A DNA stretch of 64,000 bases from Bacteroidales bacterium UBA6192. Lineage in GTDB: Bacteria > Bacteroidota > Bacteroidia > Bacteroidales > F082. The DNA lies in NCBI GenBank assembly GCA_002422725.1, contig DITE01000056.1:4838-68837 (forward strand), read 5' to 3'. The stretch's first letter is position 1. The number at the start of each line of letters is the position of its first letter. Positions 55,643 to 64,000 of this stretch are shown here, piece by piece. The notes beneath the pieces were generated by a model. It had not been told where the DNA came from and did not search any database. It was given only the letters and a program-made list of their open reading frames with translations. The position numbers and the translations under genes are program-made.

Positions 55643-57103
55643 ATGAAAACAGTTTTTGTATTGTTGCTCATTTACTTCTTAACTCCAATTAATACAATAT
55701 ATGCTCAAAGCACTTTCACCTTTAGCTATATGAATGCTTATGTAAAGCAAAGTTATACAGCTATTGAGGATGAGGCCGGAAATGTAATTACGCTTATCAC
55801 AGAACATACAGGTACCGATTACACTCCTACGCAGTATTATCGGGCTGGCATTATGACCTTTAGCCCCTTAGGTGACACCAACACTGTTTTCTATGATATA
55901 GGCGATACGGTCTTTAGTTTGTTGGCTATGTCAAAAGATGAGGATGCAGGATATATATTAAGTGGACATGCAGGCTTGCCAGTAAATGGCTCCTCACGAT
56001 TACTACTGATCAAAACAGATTCACAAAAACTTAGTATATGGATCAAGCAGTATCCTATTGAAGGAATTCTTAATTTCTATCCTTCTAAGATATTTGCCGA
56101 TGAAAATGGTTATTATGTTTTTGGCGCTGTGGATTTTACCATCGGTGGGCCCTGGTTTCCATTCTTATCGAGGTTTGACAGAGAGGGAAACCTAGTTAGG
56201 TACTTTGTTTATCCTGATTACGCATTACCTGAATACGAGTATTGTTTTAATCCTACTTTAGACAGAATCTGGTTGTTTGCTGGACCTAACCTTGATCCTT
56301 ATAACGGTGCTTCAAAAGCGATATTTGACACTGTTTTCACTTACATGCATAGTGAAGCTTTGCCAATTCATGGTTTATCTTCTATGAAATTCAGATGGCA
56401 AAGTGATACCAGCTATTATCTCTCTTATCATGGATGGCGGAATGAAATACCTAACCCTGACCATGAACTTTCAATTGCACTCTATGATACTCTGATGAAC
56501 CGAATGAGTTATGGTGAATTTGGAGATTTGGATTATGATGATTATCCAGGCAGCACAAAGCCTTTTGATTTCATTCATCCTGACACTATTTTTTATACAG
56601 GCACGATTGGACTCCATTATTATCCAATTATTTATGGTTATACAAATTGGATCATGATTGGGCAAACAAGCAGTAACCTTCAGGAGCGTTACAGGCATTA
56701 CTATGGCGGGGATGCAAATTATCGGGCTTGGTATATTCTTGCATTAAAGGACGGAGGATGTTTTGTGCATGCAGCGAGGTTAAATGAAGAATTACTAATA
56801 TATGATTTGGTATATTTCAAGCTTGATAAGTTCGGTCAATTAGTTTATACTTCCGATGTGGCAATGGTGCAAAGACTTTTTGTTACATATCCAAACCCTG
56901 TGAAGGATCATATTGATATTGAAGGGCCGGCTACTGGTTACGAAGTTCATATATTCAGCCTTGACGGGCGGATTTTGGAGAAAGTTAATTCGCATTCCAG
57001 CCATGTTCATTTGAAGCTGGACTCTCTTAAACCGGGCATATATGTCCTTTCTCTCTTGATTGACGGAAGGAAAATTGAAACCAAAAAAATTGTTAAACTA
57101 TAA
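55643..57103 (+). CDS. Secreted T9SS protein, predicted beta-propeller (paralogue of 48305-49804)
   Basis: 486 residues from ATG 55643, which starts a clean signal peptide (ending TIYAQS). An in-frame ATG at 55514 reads through repeat-derived sequence and is rejected. The body resembles the 499-residue protein at 48305-49804 (a YYGGDANYR element and DGG motif near the end). The last about 75 residues (TYPNPVKDHIDIEG ... KKIVKL) form a T9SS C-terminal domain. Function unknown. Confidence 0.72.
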   Translation: MKTVFVLLLIYFLTPINTIYAQSTFTFSYMNAYVKQSYTAIEDEAGNVITLITEHTGTDYTPTQYYRAGIMTFSPLGDTNTVFYDIGDTVFSLLAMSKDEDAGYILSGHAGLPVNGSSRLLLIKTDSQKLSIWIKQYPIEGILNFYPSKIFADENGYYVFGAVDFTIGGPWFPFLSRFDREGNLVRYFVYPDYALPEYEYCFNPTLDRIWLFAGPNLDPYNGASKAIFDTVFTYMHSEALPIHGLSSMKFRWQSDTSYYLSYHGWRNEIPNPDHELSIALYDTLMNRMSYGEFGDLDYDDYPGSTKPFDFIHPDTIFYTGTIGLHYYPIIYGYTNWIMIGQTSSNLQERYRHYYGGDANYRAWYILALKDGGCFVHAARLNEELLIYDLVYFKLDKFGQLVYTSDVAMVQRLFVTYPNPVKDHIDIEGPATGYEVHIFSLDGRILEKVNSHSSHVHLKLDSLKPGIYVLSLLIDGRKIETKKIVKL

Positions 57104-57497
57104 AACATTTAAAATGAAACAGATACTATTTTACAAACCTCGATCAGCATAGTCCGTGACTATGTCGCATAGAAATCTAGGGCTCGTTTTTCTCTGATTT
57201 TCTGAATCCAACATCACAAATCGTCGATCATCGATCGTCAATCCTTTGTAATTCAATAATTTTTAATTTTTGAAGTGGCTGATTCACCATTTGACATCTC
57301 TTCGCTACAAGAAAGAGTTCACGCAACGAACGGAACGAAAAGTATCACGCTGCGCCCGCTGCGATTGACGACTTAGGCGAACGAAGCGACTGCTGCGAAC
57401 AAAGCGATGTCGCTCAATTCGTTGAAGTCGCTCAATTCGCCCGCAGCGAGAAATAATTTTTGATTGTTGATTGCCGATCTATTATCTGTGACCTATA
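57104..57497. other. Intergenic region with short word repeats
   Basis: 394 bases with no gene. It contains reiterated short words such as GTCGCTCAATTCG (twice near 57410-57440) and several ATCGATCATCG-like runs. No hairpin terminator is evident for the flanking genes. Confidence 0.55.
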
Positions 57498-58583
57498 TCA
57501 CCCATATATCTTTGGCACTGTTTCGCCTGATAAAATCCGTAATCCATTCATAGCAAGTGCCTTGAGTTCATCTTCACCCGGGTAAACATGCACCGGGGCG
57601 ATGCGGTGTACCCGTTCGATAATCAGGTTGACAAAATACTTGTCGTGGGCTATCCCACCGGTAATCAATATACCATCGACATGAAAACGCAATACTGTTG
57701 CCATAGCACCAATTTCCTTGGCCACCTGATAGGCCATGGCGTTGTATACCAGTTCGGCATGCTTGTTTCCCTGCTGCACCATTTGCTCAACCTCATAAGC
57801 ACTGTTTGTGCCAAGGTAAGCCACCAGGCCACCCTCACCCTTGATCATCTTCAGGATTTCTTTCTGGGTGTATTTGCCGCTGAAACATAGCCTTACAAGG
57901 CTGCCAACCGGCAGACTGCCGGTGCGTTCGGGCGAGAAAGGCCCGTCACCATCGAGTCCCTGGTTCACGTCAACCACACGACCTTGTTTGTGGGCACCCA
58001 CAGTAATACCTCCTCCAAGGTGCACCACGATGAGATTAAGCTCCTCGTATAAACGCATGATGGATTTGGCGTGTTGCCGGGCAACAGCTTTCTGATTCAG
58101 GGCATGAAATATGGAGATGCGTGGCAAAAGCGGATGACCCGAAAAACGGGCAATATCGTCGAGCTCGTCAACAACAACAGGATTGGCAATGTAGGCCCCG
58201 GCATCGGGCAATGACTTGGCTATGTCGTTGGCAATCAGCCCACCCAGATTGCTGGCATGTTCACCCAACGGACTATTTTTCAAATCATGAATCATCGCCT
58301 CATTCACGGTATACACCCCTGATTCGATGGGTTTGAGCAGCCCGCCCCTGCCCACTACGGCTCTGATCTGACTAAGACTTATGTCGGCCTGTTCAAGCTG
58401 CTCAAGGATAAGGTTTCTGCGAAAATGAAACTGATCGGTAATTTTTTCGAAAGGCTCAAGTTCTTCCGTTGTGTGTTTGATGTTCTTGATAAACAACGGA
58501 TCGGTGCCAACAAACACCCCAAACTTAGTGGATGTTGATCCGGGATTGATGGTCAGAATCCTTACTTCTTCCAGTGTGGTCAT
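57498..58583 (-). CDS. buk: Butyrate kinase
   Basis: 361 residues, normal length for Buk. The ASKHA phosphate-1 motif ILTINPGSTSTKFGVF is at 9-24, the VVHLGGGITVGA motif near 185, and the DGILITGGIAH adenosine motif near 303. It converts butyryl-phosphate (or a branched-chain acyl-phosphate) plus ADP to the acid and ATP. It follows ptb after 41 bases and forms the energy-conserving end of fermentation. Confidence 0.93.
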   Translation of the reverse strand: MTTLEEVRILTINPGSTSTKFGVFVGTDPLFIKNIKHTTEELEPFEKITDQFHFRRNLILEQLEQADISLSQIRAVVGRGGLLKPIESGVYTVNEAMIHDLKNSPLGEHASNLGGLIANDIAKSLPDAGAYIANPVVVDELDDIARFSGHPLLPRISIFHALNQKAVARQHAKSIMRLYEELNLIVVHLGGGITVGAHKQGRVVDVNQGLDGDGPFSPERTGSLPVGSLVRLCFSGKYTQKEILKMIKGEGGLVAYLGTNSAYEVEQMVQQGNKHAELVYNAMAYQVAKEIGAMATVLRFHVDGILITGGIAHDKYFVNLIIERVHRIAPVHVYPGEDELKALAMNGLRILSGETVPKIYG

Positions 58584-58624
58584 CCTTTCGGGGGCTATTG
58601 TGTCGGTTTCAGGCTTTTCGCAGT

Positions 58625-59530
58625 TTATCTGGTGGTGAGGGCAGCCAGGGCAATGGAATACAATTTGGTTTTGGTGCTGTCGCCTCTTGACGACAACACA
58701 GCGGGAACCCTTGCCCCCACAACAATCGCACCTTGTTCACCATTGGCAAGTTTGGTGTTTGCCTTATAGAATACATTCCCGGATTCAATATTCGGAAACA
58801 ACAGGCAGTCTGCATCACCAGCCACATGTCCGCCTATTTTTTTAATATCTGCACTTTCCTTGTCAATGGCAACATCCAGTGCCAGAGGGCCATCCACATA
58901 GGCGCCCTTGATCTGCCCGCGTTCAGCCATCTTCGAAATCACCGCTGCATCAACACTTGCCTGAATTTTAGGCGAAACAACTTCTGAAGCAGCAATGAGG
59001 GCAACCTTAGGCTTTTCGATGCCTAATGAAAGCGCCGTGTGAATTAGGTAATTGGTAATGGCCACTTTTTCGGCGAGCTCAGGTGCCGGCAGAATAGCTA
59101 CATCACCAACAATCAGCAACTTATGATAGTTCGGATTTTCCATCACGGTAACATGGCTCAGTATAGCTCCTTTATTCATCAGTCCGTTTTCCTTATCCAG
59201 TATGGCCCGCATGTATTTGTCGGTACTCACAAGTCCCTTCATCAGCAGGTTTCCTTCGCCCTGGTTAATGAGCTCAACAGCTTTGTAGGCTGCTTTCATC
59301 TCGTCGGGCTCGTGCACAATATTGAATTTGCCCGCATCAATGCGGTGTTCTTTGCATATCTCTTCAATTACCTTTTGGTCACCAACCAATGTTCCTTCAA
59401 CAATGCCCAGGTCAATGGCCATGCTCACTGCACTAATAGAGTGGTCGTCATTGGCATAAGCTGCAACAAGTCGCTTTTTGGGGCTCGATTTCAACACATC
59501 GAACATCTGGTCTAATTTGGTGATCTTCAT
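58625..59530 (-). CDS. ptb: Phosphate butyryltransferase
   Basis: 301 residues from ATG 59530, where the family normally begins (MKITKLDQMFD). The in-frame ATG at 59599 adds 23 unrelated residues. PTA_PTB domain features: AYANDDHSISAVSMAIDLGI, GDVAILPAPELAEKVAITNY, and FPNIESGNVFYKA near the end. It exchanges CoA for phosphate on butyryl- or branched acyl-CoA. It is the partner of butyrate kinase downstream. Confidence 0.92.
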   Translation of the reverse strand: MKITKLDQMFDVLKSSPKKRLVAAYANDDHSISAVSMAIDLGIVEGTLVGDQKVIEEICKEHRIDAGKFNIVHEPDEMKAAYKAVELINQGEGNLLMKGLVSTDKYMRAILDKENGLMNKGAILSHVTVMENPNYHKLLIVGDVAILPAPELAEKVAITNYLIHTALSLGIEKPKVALIAASEVVSPKIQASVDAAVISKMAERGQIKGAYVDGPLALDVAIDKESADIKKIGGHVAGDADCLLFPNIESGNVFYKANTKLANGEQGAIVVGARVPAVLSSRGDSTKTKLYSIALAALTTR

Positions 59531-59718
59531 AAACTTAATATTAATTATTGAAATGAATTCTATTGTTAATTTTTTAACATCGACGCGGCAAAGGTACAAT
59601 TTTCATTTCAATCAATAAGGCGGAAAGCTTTGTTTTTGTATGCAAAAGATAAGAGATATATGGAATACTTTCCGAGGTCAACAGATTGACCAGAAAAGTA
59701 CAGGAGGGTTAAATCACA

Positions 59719-60564
59719 TCAGAGCACATTGCTGCCTATGGTCGCAGCCAACCAAAGGGCATTGGTGTCGATGCCTGTCTGAATGTTTTTCCCTGAACAA
59801 AAGACCAGTAGGTCCTGGGTGCTCAGATTTCCAACCATTTCGTCGGCAGCGGTAGGGCAGCCTCCCATACCGTTCAACACCGTTTCGAAGCTGCGCACGC
59901 CCGCCTCCCATGCGGCTTCGAGCTTGGAGTAGCTTTCTGATGGTTTGGTGTGGATGTGCAGGCCAAAATCAGCATCGGGGAAAGCAGCGATCAGTTTTTT
60001 ATAGGTCGAAAATATTTTCTCTGGTGTTGCATCGCCCAAGATGTCTGACAGAGGCATGCGCCTGATACCAAGTTCGTAGAGCAGGGAGGCTTTGTCAACC
60101 ACCAGGTCTTCGCTCCAATCGTCACCATAGGGGTTTCCAAGTCCCATCGACAGATATATTACCTTATCAAGCTTTCCTTCTACGGTGTCCACGATTTTTT
60201 TCACAGTAGACAGAGAACCAAGTTCATCAGTGTTGAGGTTTCGTTTCAGAAAGGTAGGCGAGACCGAAAATGGGTAAGAAATACAGTTTACCTTAGGATG
60301 TTTCAGGGCTTGTTCGGCCCCCCTTTGATTCACCACCAGCACCATGATTTCGGGGGATGATCCGGGAAAATCGAGTTGCTCCAGCACCAGCCCGCTGTCT
60401 GCCATCTGAGGAATGGTTTTTGGTGAAACAAAGCTTCCGGTATCGAGGGTGTCGAAACCCACTTTGAGCAAAGCATTGATATATTTAATCTTGTGTTCGG
60501 TAGGGATGAATTGTTTCAACCCCTGCATGGCATCCCGTGCAGTTTCGGTAATCTTGATCATCAT
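59719..60564 (-). CDS. HMG-CoA lyase family protein
   Basis: 281 residues, DRE-TIM metallolyase fold. It retains SFVSPKTIPQMADS (44-57), the metal-binding HIH (about 199-201) and the catalytic Cys loop GMGGCPTA (about 232-239). The usual RDGLQ at the start is replaced by ARDAMQG, an oddity. Lyases of this family split HMG-CoA into acetyl-CoA and acetoacetate, the last step of leucine breakdown. It is transcribed towards ptb/buk and follows a second family member. Confidence 0.82.
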   Translation of the reverse strand: MMIKITETARDAMQGLKQFIPTEHKIKYINALLKVGFDTLDTGSFVSPKTIPQMADSGLVLEQLDFPGSSPEIMVLVVNQRGAEQALKHPKVNCISYPFSVSPTFLKRNLNTDELGSLSTVKKIVDTVEGKLDKVIYLSMGLGNPYGDDWSEDLVVDKASLLYELGIRRMPLSDILGDATPEKIFSTYKKLIAAFPDADFGLHIHTKPSESYSKLEAAWEAGVRSFETVLNGMGGCPTAADEMVGNLSTQDLLVFCSGKNIQTGIDTNALWLAATIGSNVL

Positions 60565-60668
60565 ACATTATATTCGGTAAACTGAATGGTAGTTTCGGGC
60601 AACAACATGCCCGGTCAGGCTACAAAATTCGGAAAAAAAACACACCAAGGCGTAAAGCAATGGTTAAT

Positions 60669-61682
60669 TTAAGCCCTTCCTGACAAGGATTTCGGAATTC
60701 TGCCCTGGTTGATCGATTCGGAGCGAAGTTTACGGCCAACAATTCGTTCCACCATTTTGCCGGTTTCAAGCACTTTATCCACATCGAGGCTGGTTTCAAT
60801 GCCCATTTCGTCCATCATCACCACCATATCTTCGGTGGAAACCAGCCCAACATTCAGCGAGTCCTTGTAATAATACTCACCTGTACCGGATACCGGCACA
60901 CCATCCACAAAATTGGCAGGTTGTCCTCCAATTCCACCCATGGTTGATTCGTAATTGGTCATGCCGGCCTGCAGTGCGGCAAGCACATTGGCAAGGCCAA
61001 ACCCGCGTGTTGTATGCAGATGAACAATGTGTTTTTCGGGATGTTGCACCTTATCGAGCAACATGCTGAAATAGCGATACACCCTGTCGGGTGAGGCTGA
61101 GCCATCGTGGTCGGCATGTTCAACATCATTTACCCCAATCTTGAGCCAGCGCTGGGTAAACTCAACTGCTTTTTCCAGTTTTGTAGGCCCTTCAATCGGG
61201 CAGCCCCAGATTGTGCTCACCGTTCCGTTTACCTTCAGTCCGGCAGCCTGAGCCTTTGGAACCCACTCCTCTGCCATACGGAAATACTCATCAATGGTAA
61301 GCCCTGAATTCTTGTACTGATGCGTTTCGCTCGTGCTCACCATCAGCAGTATCCTGTCGGAACCATAGCCTGCTTTACGGGCTTCGATGGCTCTTTCAAT
61401 CGCTTTTTCACGAATTGTAATAGCCGTCAGACTGGCTTGTGGCAGCAGATGAGCCACGCGCTTGCTTTTTCTGATTTTTCTGAACAACTCATCTGCATCC
61501 TGAAACTGGGGCATGCCGGATGGATTGCCAAAATTGCTCACTTCGATGTGTTTGAAACCGCACAAAAGCAACTCTTCGGCCAGCCAAAGCTTTGCTGCAG
61601 TGGGGATAAATTTCTCTTCATGCTGAAAACCGTCACGAACGGTAATGTCGCCAATAACAACTTTATTAGGATAGTTCATCAT
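60669..61682 (-). CDS. HMG-CoA-lyase-like protein lacking the catalytic-loop Cys
   Basis: 337 residues, DRE-TIM metallolyase fold: ITVRDGFQHEE (13-23) carries the Asp/Arg pair, and a His-x-His motif is near 221-223 (VHLHTTRGFGLA). The loop that holds the catalytic Cys in HMG-CoA lyases reads GGIGGQPAN here, so Gln replaces Cys. It may act on a related acyl-CoA or be a citramalate/homocitrate-type enzyme. It lies 104 bases upstream of the second lyase-like gene, same strand. Two adjacent ATGs (61682, 61679) are possible starts. Confidence 0.78.
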   Translation of the reverse strand: MMNYPNKVVIGDITVRDGFQHEEKFIPTAAKLWLAEELLLCGFKHIEVSNFGNPSGMPQFQDADELFRKIRKSKRVAHLLPQASLTAITIREKAIERAIEARKAGYGSDRILLMVSTSETHQYKNSGLTIDEYFRMAEEWVPKAQAAGLKVNGTVSTIWGCPIEGPTKLEKAVEFTQRWLKIGVNDVEHADHDGSASPDRVYRYFSMLLDKVQHPEKHIVHLHTTRGFGLANVLAALQAGMTNYESTMGGIGGQPANFVDGVPVSGTGEYYYKDSLNVGLVSTEDMVVMMDEMGIETSLDVDKVLETGKMVERIVGRKLRSESINQGRIPKSLSGRA

Positions 61683-61838
61683 GTTTCTTAACCATTTTTT
61701 GTGTCAGAATTAAAAGGATACAAATTTCTCCGCTAAAATATGTAGATTTTTTCATTTGTGCAAACAGACTGATTTTGTGGGTGAAATAGAAAAGAATAGG
61801 TTCTATTGTGAAAAATGTTCAGCAAAATATAACTTCAA

Positions 61839-63563
61839 ATGTTGCTGATAGCATTTTTTTTTAACTTTACATCCGATCAATCAACCCAGTTTCGAATCAT
61901 CGAAAGAAATAACGATTATGTGTTCTTTCGTGATAAACCATATAAAAAAAACACTTTGTACACCTTAAAAACCAATATTGATACCCGGTCTGCTGAGTTC
62001 AGACAGAACAAACAGGTTTTTGCCGAAATACTAAGCCAGTACAAAAGCGTGTTGAAGCAAACCACCCGGGGCGGCAGCGACGAGGCCATACTGAAGCACA
62101 CCGAACGAGGCAAATTGCTGGCCCGCGAGCGCATCAACCTGCTGATCGATCCAAATACTCCATTTCTGGAGCTTTCGCCACTTGCTGCATTTGACCTGTA
62201 CGACAATGGCTTCCCTTCAGCAGGTATAGTAACCGGCATTGGTGTGATCCATGGCCGCGAAACGGTAATCATTGCCAACGATGCCACCGTAAAAGGCGGC
62301 ACCTATATGCAATACACCATAAAAAAGCACCTCCGTGCCCAGGAAATTGCCATGGAAAACGATCTGCCTTGTGTTTACATGGTTGACTCAGGTGGCGCAT
62401 TTCTGCCTGAACAGGACACCGTTTTCCCTGACCGCGATCATTTCGGCAGATTTTTTTACAACCAGGCACGGATGTCGGCTATGGGACTGGCCCAGATTGC
62501 CATTGTGATGGGAAGCTGTACGGCCGGAGGGGCGTATGTGCCCGCAATGAGCGACGAAACCATCATTGTACGCAACCAGGGCACCATTTTCCTGGGAGGG
62601 CCTCCCCTCGTTAAAGCAGCAACGGGCGAAGAAGTCACAGCCGAAGACCTTGGCGGTGCCGAAGTTCATACTTCGATCTCCGGAGTTGCCGACCATATGG
62701 CCGAAAATGATACCCATGCCATTCAGATTTGCCGGAACATTTTCGAAAACCTGAAACCTGTTTTCAGGCAGGAGCTTGCCTTGCGTCAACCCGTTGAACC
62801 CTTGTATGATCCAACCGAACTGTATGGAATAGCTCCGGTTGACCTGCGAAAGCTTGTCGATCCGCGTGAGATAATCATGCGTATGGTTGATGCCAGCCAG
62901 TTTCAGGAATTCAAGGCCAAATATGCCACAACCGTGATCACAGGTTTTGCCTACATTATGGGATTTCCCGTGGGGATAATTGCCAATTATGGCGTACTGT
63001 TTTCCGAATCGGCGCTGAAAGTTACCCATTTCATCGAGTTGTGTACCTCACGCAATATACCGCTGGTGTTTCTGCAGAATATCACAGGTTTTATGGTCGG
63101 GAAAGATTTTGAGCGCGGCGGCATTGCCAAAGATGGCGCCAAGATGGTGCATGCCGTGTCGAATGCCAACGTACCCAAGTTTACTGTCATTTTTGGCGGA
63201 TCGTTTGGAGCAGGCAACTATGGCATGGCCGGCAGGGCATTTGGACCAAGATTACTGTTTATGTGGCCCAATGCGAAAATTTCTGTTATGGGTGGCGAGC
63301 AGGCTGCCAATGTGCTGGTCACTGTGAAAATGGATCAATACAAAGAGAAAGGGAAAGAGATGCCTGCCGAGGAAGCAGAAAAGCTGCGCAGCAACATCCT
63401 GGCAAAGTACGAGCGCGAAGGATCTGCCTATTACAGCACTGCCCGCCTTTGGGACGATGGTATCATCGATCCTGTAGATACCCGGAAAATCCTGGCGATG
63501 GGGATCGCTTCTTCAATCAACAAGCCATTCCCTCCGCAGCAATATGGCGTTTTCAGAATGTAA
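61839..63563 (+). CDS. Acyl-CoA carboxylase beta (carboxyltransferase) subunit, methylcrotonyl-CoA-type
   Basis: 574 residues from ATG 61839. Similarity to MCC beta begins only at about residue 43 ([12 protein letters not shown]), and a TTG at 61956 may be the real start. Conserved blocks: [37 protein letters not shown], the oxyanion-type [12 protein letters not shown], and [16 protein letters not shown]. It transfers CO2 from carboxybiotin to an acyl-CoA; the enoyl-CoA hydratase behind it and the HMG-CoA lyase genes point to 3-methylcrotonyl-CoA in leucine degradation. The alpha/biotin subunit is not in view. Confidence 0.87.
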   Translation: MLLIAFFFNFTSDQSTQFRIIERNNDYVFFRDKPYKKNTLYTLKTNIDTRSAEFRQNKQVFAEILSQYKSVLKQTTRGGSDEAILKHTERGKLLARERINLLIDPNTPFLELSPLAAFDLYDNGFPSAGIVTGIGVIHGRETVIIANDATVKGGTYMQYTIKKHLRAQEIAMENDLPCVYMVDSGGAFLPEQDTVFPDRDHFGRFFYNQARMSAMGLAQIAIVMGSCTAGGAYVPAMSDETIIVRNQGTIFLGGPPLVKAATGEEVTAEDLGGAEVHTSISGVADHMAENDTHAIQICRNIFENLKPVFRQELALRQPVEPLYDPTELYGIAPVDLRKLVDPREIIMRMVDASQFQEFKAKYATTVITGFAYIMGFPVGIIANYGVLFSESALKVTHFIELCTSRNIPLVFLQNITGFMVGKDFERGGIAKDGAKMVHAVSNANVPKFTVIFGGSFGAGNYGMAGRAFGPRLLFMWPNAKISVMGGEQAANVLVTVKMDQYKEKGKEMPAEEAEKLRSNILAKYEREGSAYYSTARLWDDGIIDPVDTRKILAMGIASSINKPFPPQQYGVFRM

Positions 63564-63569
63564 CATACT

Positions 63570-64000
63570 ATGAAAGAATTCAATACAATACAAATTGAAA
63601 AGCAGGATGCGGTAAGCACCATCTGGCTCAACAGGCCTGAAAAACACAATGCCATGAATGCTGAAATGATCAGCGAACTGACCGGAGCATTCGAACAATT
63701 AATTGTTGACCCGGAAACCAGGCTGATTATCATTCGTGGAAGGGGGAGGTCGTATTGTGCAGGTGCCGACCTCAACTACATGAAAGAAATTGCTTCATAT
63801 GGCCATGACGAAAATTATCAGGATGCCATTAAACTGGCTTCGCTGTTCGAAAGGGTTTACACCTGTCCGAAACCGGTGATGGCCGTTCTGCATGGATCGT
63901 CCTATGGCGGGGCCAACGGTTTGTCGGCTGCCTGCGACCTGGTACTAGCCGATGTAAACACCGTGTTTGCCTTCAGCGAAGTAAACATTGGTATCACCCC
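63570..64000 (+). CDS. Enoyl-CoA hydratase/isomerase family protein (C-terminus outside window)
   Basis: Open from ATG 63570 to the window end, 143 residues visible. Crotonase fold: WLNRPEKHNAMNAEM at 19-33, the first oxyanion element CAGADLNYM (about 66-74), and the second HGSSYGGANG (about 109-118). It follows the carboxylase gene by six bases. By context it would be a methylglutaconyl-CoA hydratase in leucine degradation; the specificity-determining C-terminus is not visible. Confidence 0.87.
   Translation, partial: MKEFNTIQIEKQDAVSTIWLNRPEKHNAMNAEMISELTGAFEQLIVDPETRLIIIRGRGRSYCAGADLNYMKEIASYGHDENYQDAIKLASLFERVYTCPKPVMAVLHGSSYGGANGLSAACDLVLADVNTVFAFSEVNIGIT

Noticed and set aside
1..64000. 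tRNA or rRNA genes
   Set aside because: No cloverleaf-like or rRNA-like sequence was recognised in any intergenic region.

Overview
The window comes from a member of the Bacteroidota, most likely an anaerobic or fermentative Bacteroidales/Marinilabiliales-type organism. The evidence is several secreted proteins with type IX secretion (T9SS) C-terminal sorting domains, a DUF5686 carboxypeptidase-regulatory-like protein, baeRF and EncFtn-type proteins, lipoproteins with short signal peptides, mostly absent Shine-Dalgarno sites, and TAnnTTTG-like promoter boxes. I assigned all functions by reading the translations. No database search was possible.

Layout. 1-3907: core genes, a DUF5686 outer-membrane-type protein (cut by the window edge) and an ABC-F ATPase. 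3979-19140: an AT-rich defence island between the ABC-F gene and a polyprenyl synthetase. Its centrepiece is one tightly overlapping eight-gene minus-strand operon: hsdR, DUF4365(DREN)-APAZ nuclease, short prokaryotic Argonaute, hsdS, DUF4062 protein, AlbA_2/Schlafen-type protein, a small ScoMcrA-head-like protein, hsdM. A complete SPARDA-like Argonaute system therefore sits inside a type I restriction-modification operon. Behind it lie a single-chain AAA-TOPRIM(DUF4435) protein resembling merged PARIS, flanked by short direct repeats, a TIR/deoxyribosyltransferase-fold protein, and a decayed higBA/BRO remnant.

19144-28473: housekeeping genes (polyprenyl synthetase, RmlA, an RND/MMPL exporter, a lipoprotein, a D-2-hydroxyacid dehydrogenase, CBM20-GH77 amylomaltase). 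28688-32145: an envelope/stress cluster (AI-2E permease family, a 39-residue membrane protein, a 75-residue protein, baeRF protein, EncFtn-like ferritin). 32599-37227: a large secreted papain-like protease and a SOUL protein.

37276-50840: an Rhs/TcB-type polymorphic toxin locus on the minus strand. It contains secreted accessory proteins, a giant Rhs protein split by one extra base in a G7 tract, a toxin-23-like tip with a candidate lipoprotein immunity gene, an orphan Rhs core with a second tip and candidate immunity gene, and decayed cassette fragments. 51397-55620: a repeat-rich accessory region with an AbiGi-like gene between two ~143-bp direct repeats, an array of REP-like hairpins, an AAA_14/DUF4143 ATPase and more Rhs-cassette debris.

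57498-64000: acyl-CoA metabolism (butyrate kinase, phosphate butyryltransferase, two HMG-CoA-lyase-family proteins, an acyl-CoA carboxylase beta subunit and an enoyl-CoA hydratase). This is consistent with leucine/branched-chain acid breakdown coupled to ATP formation.
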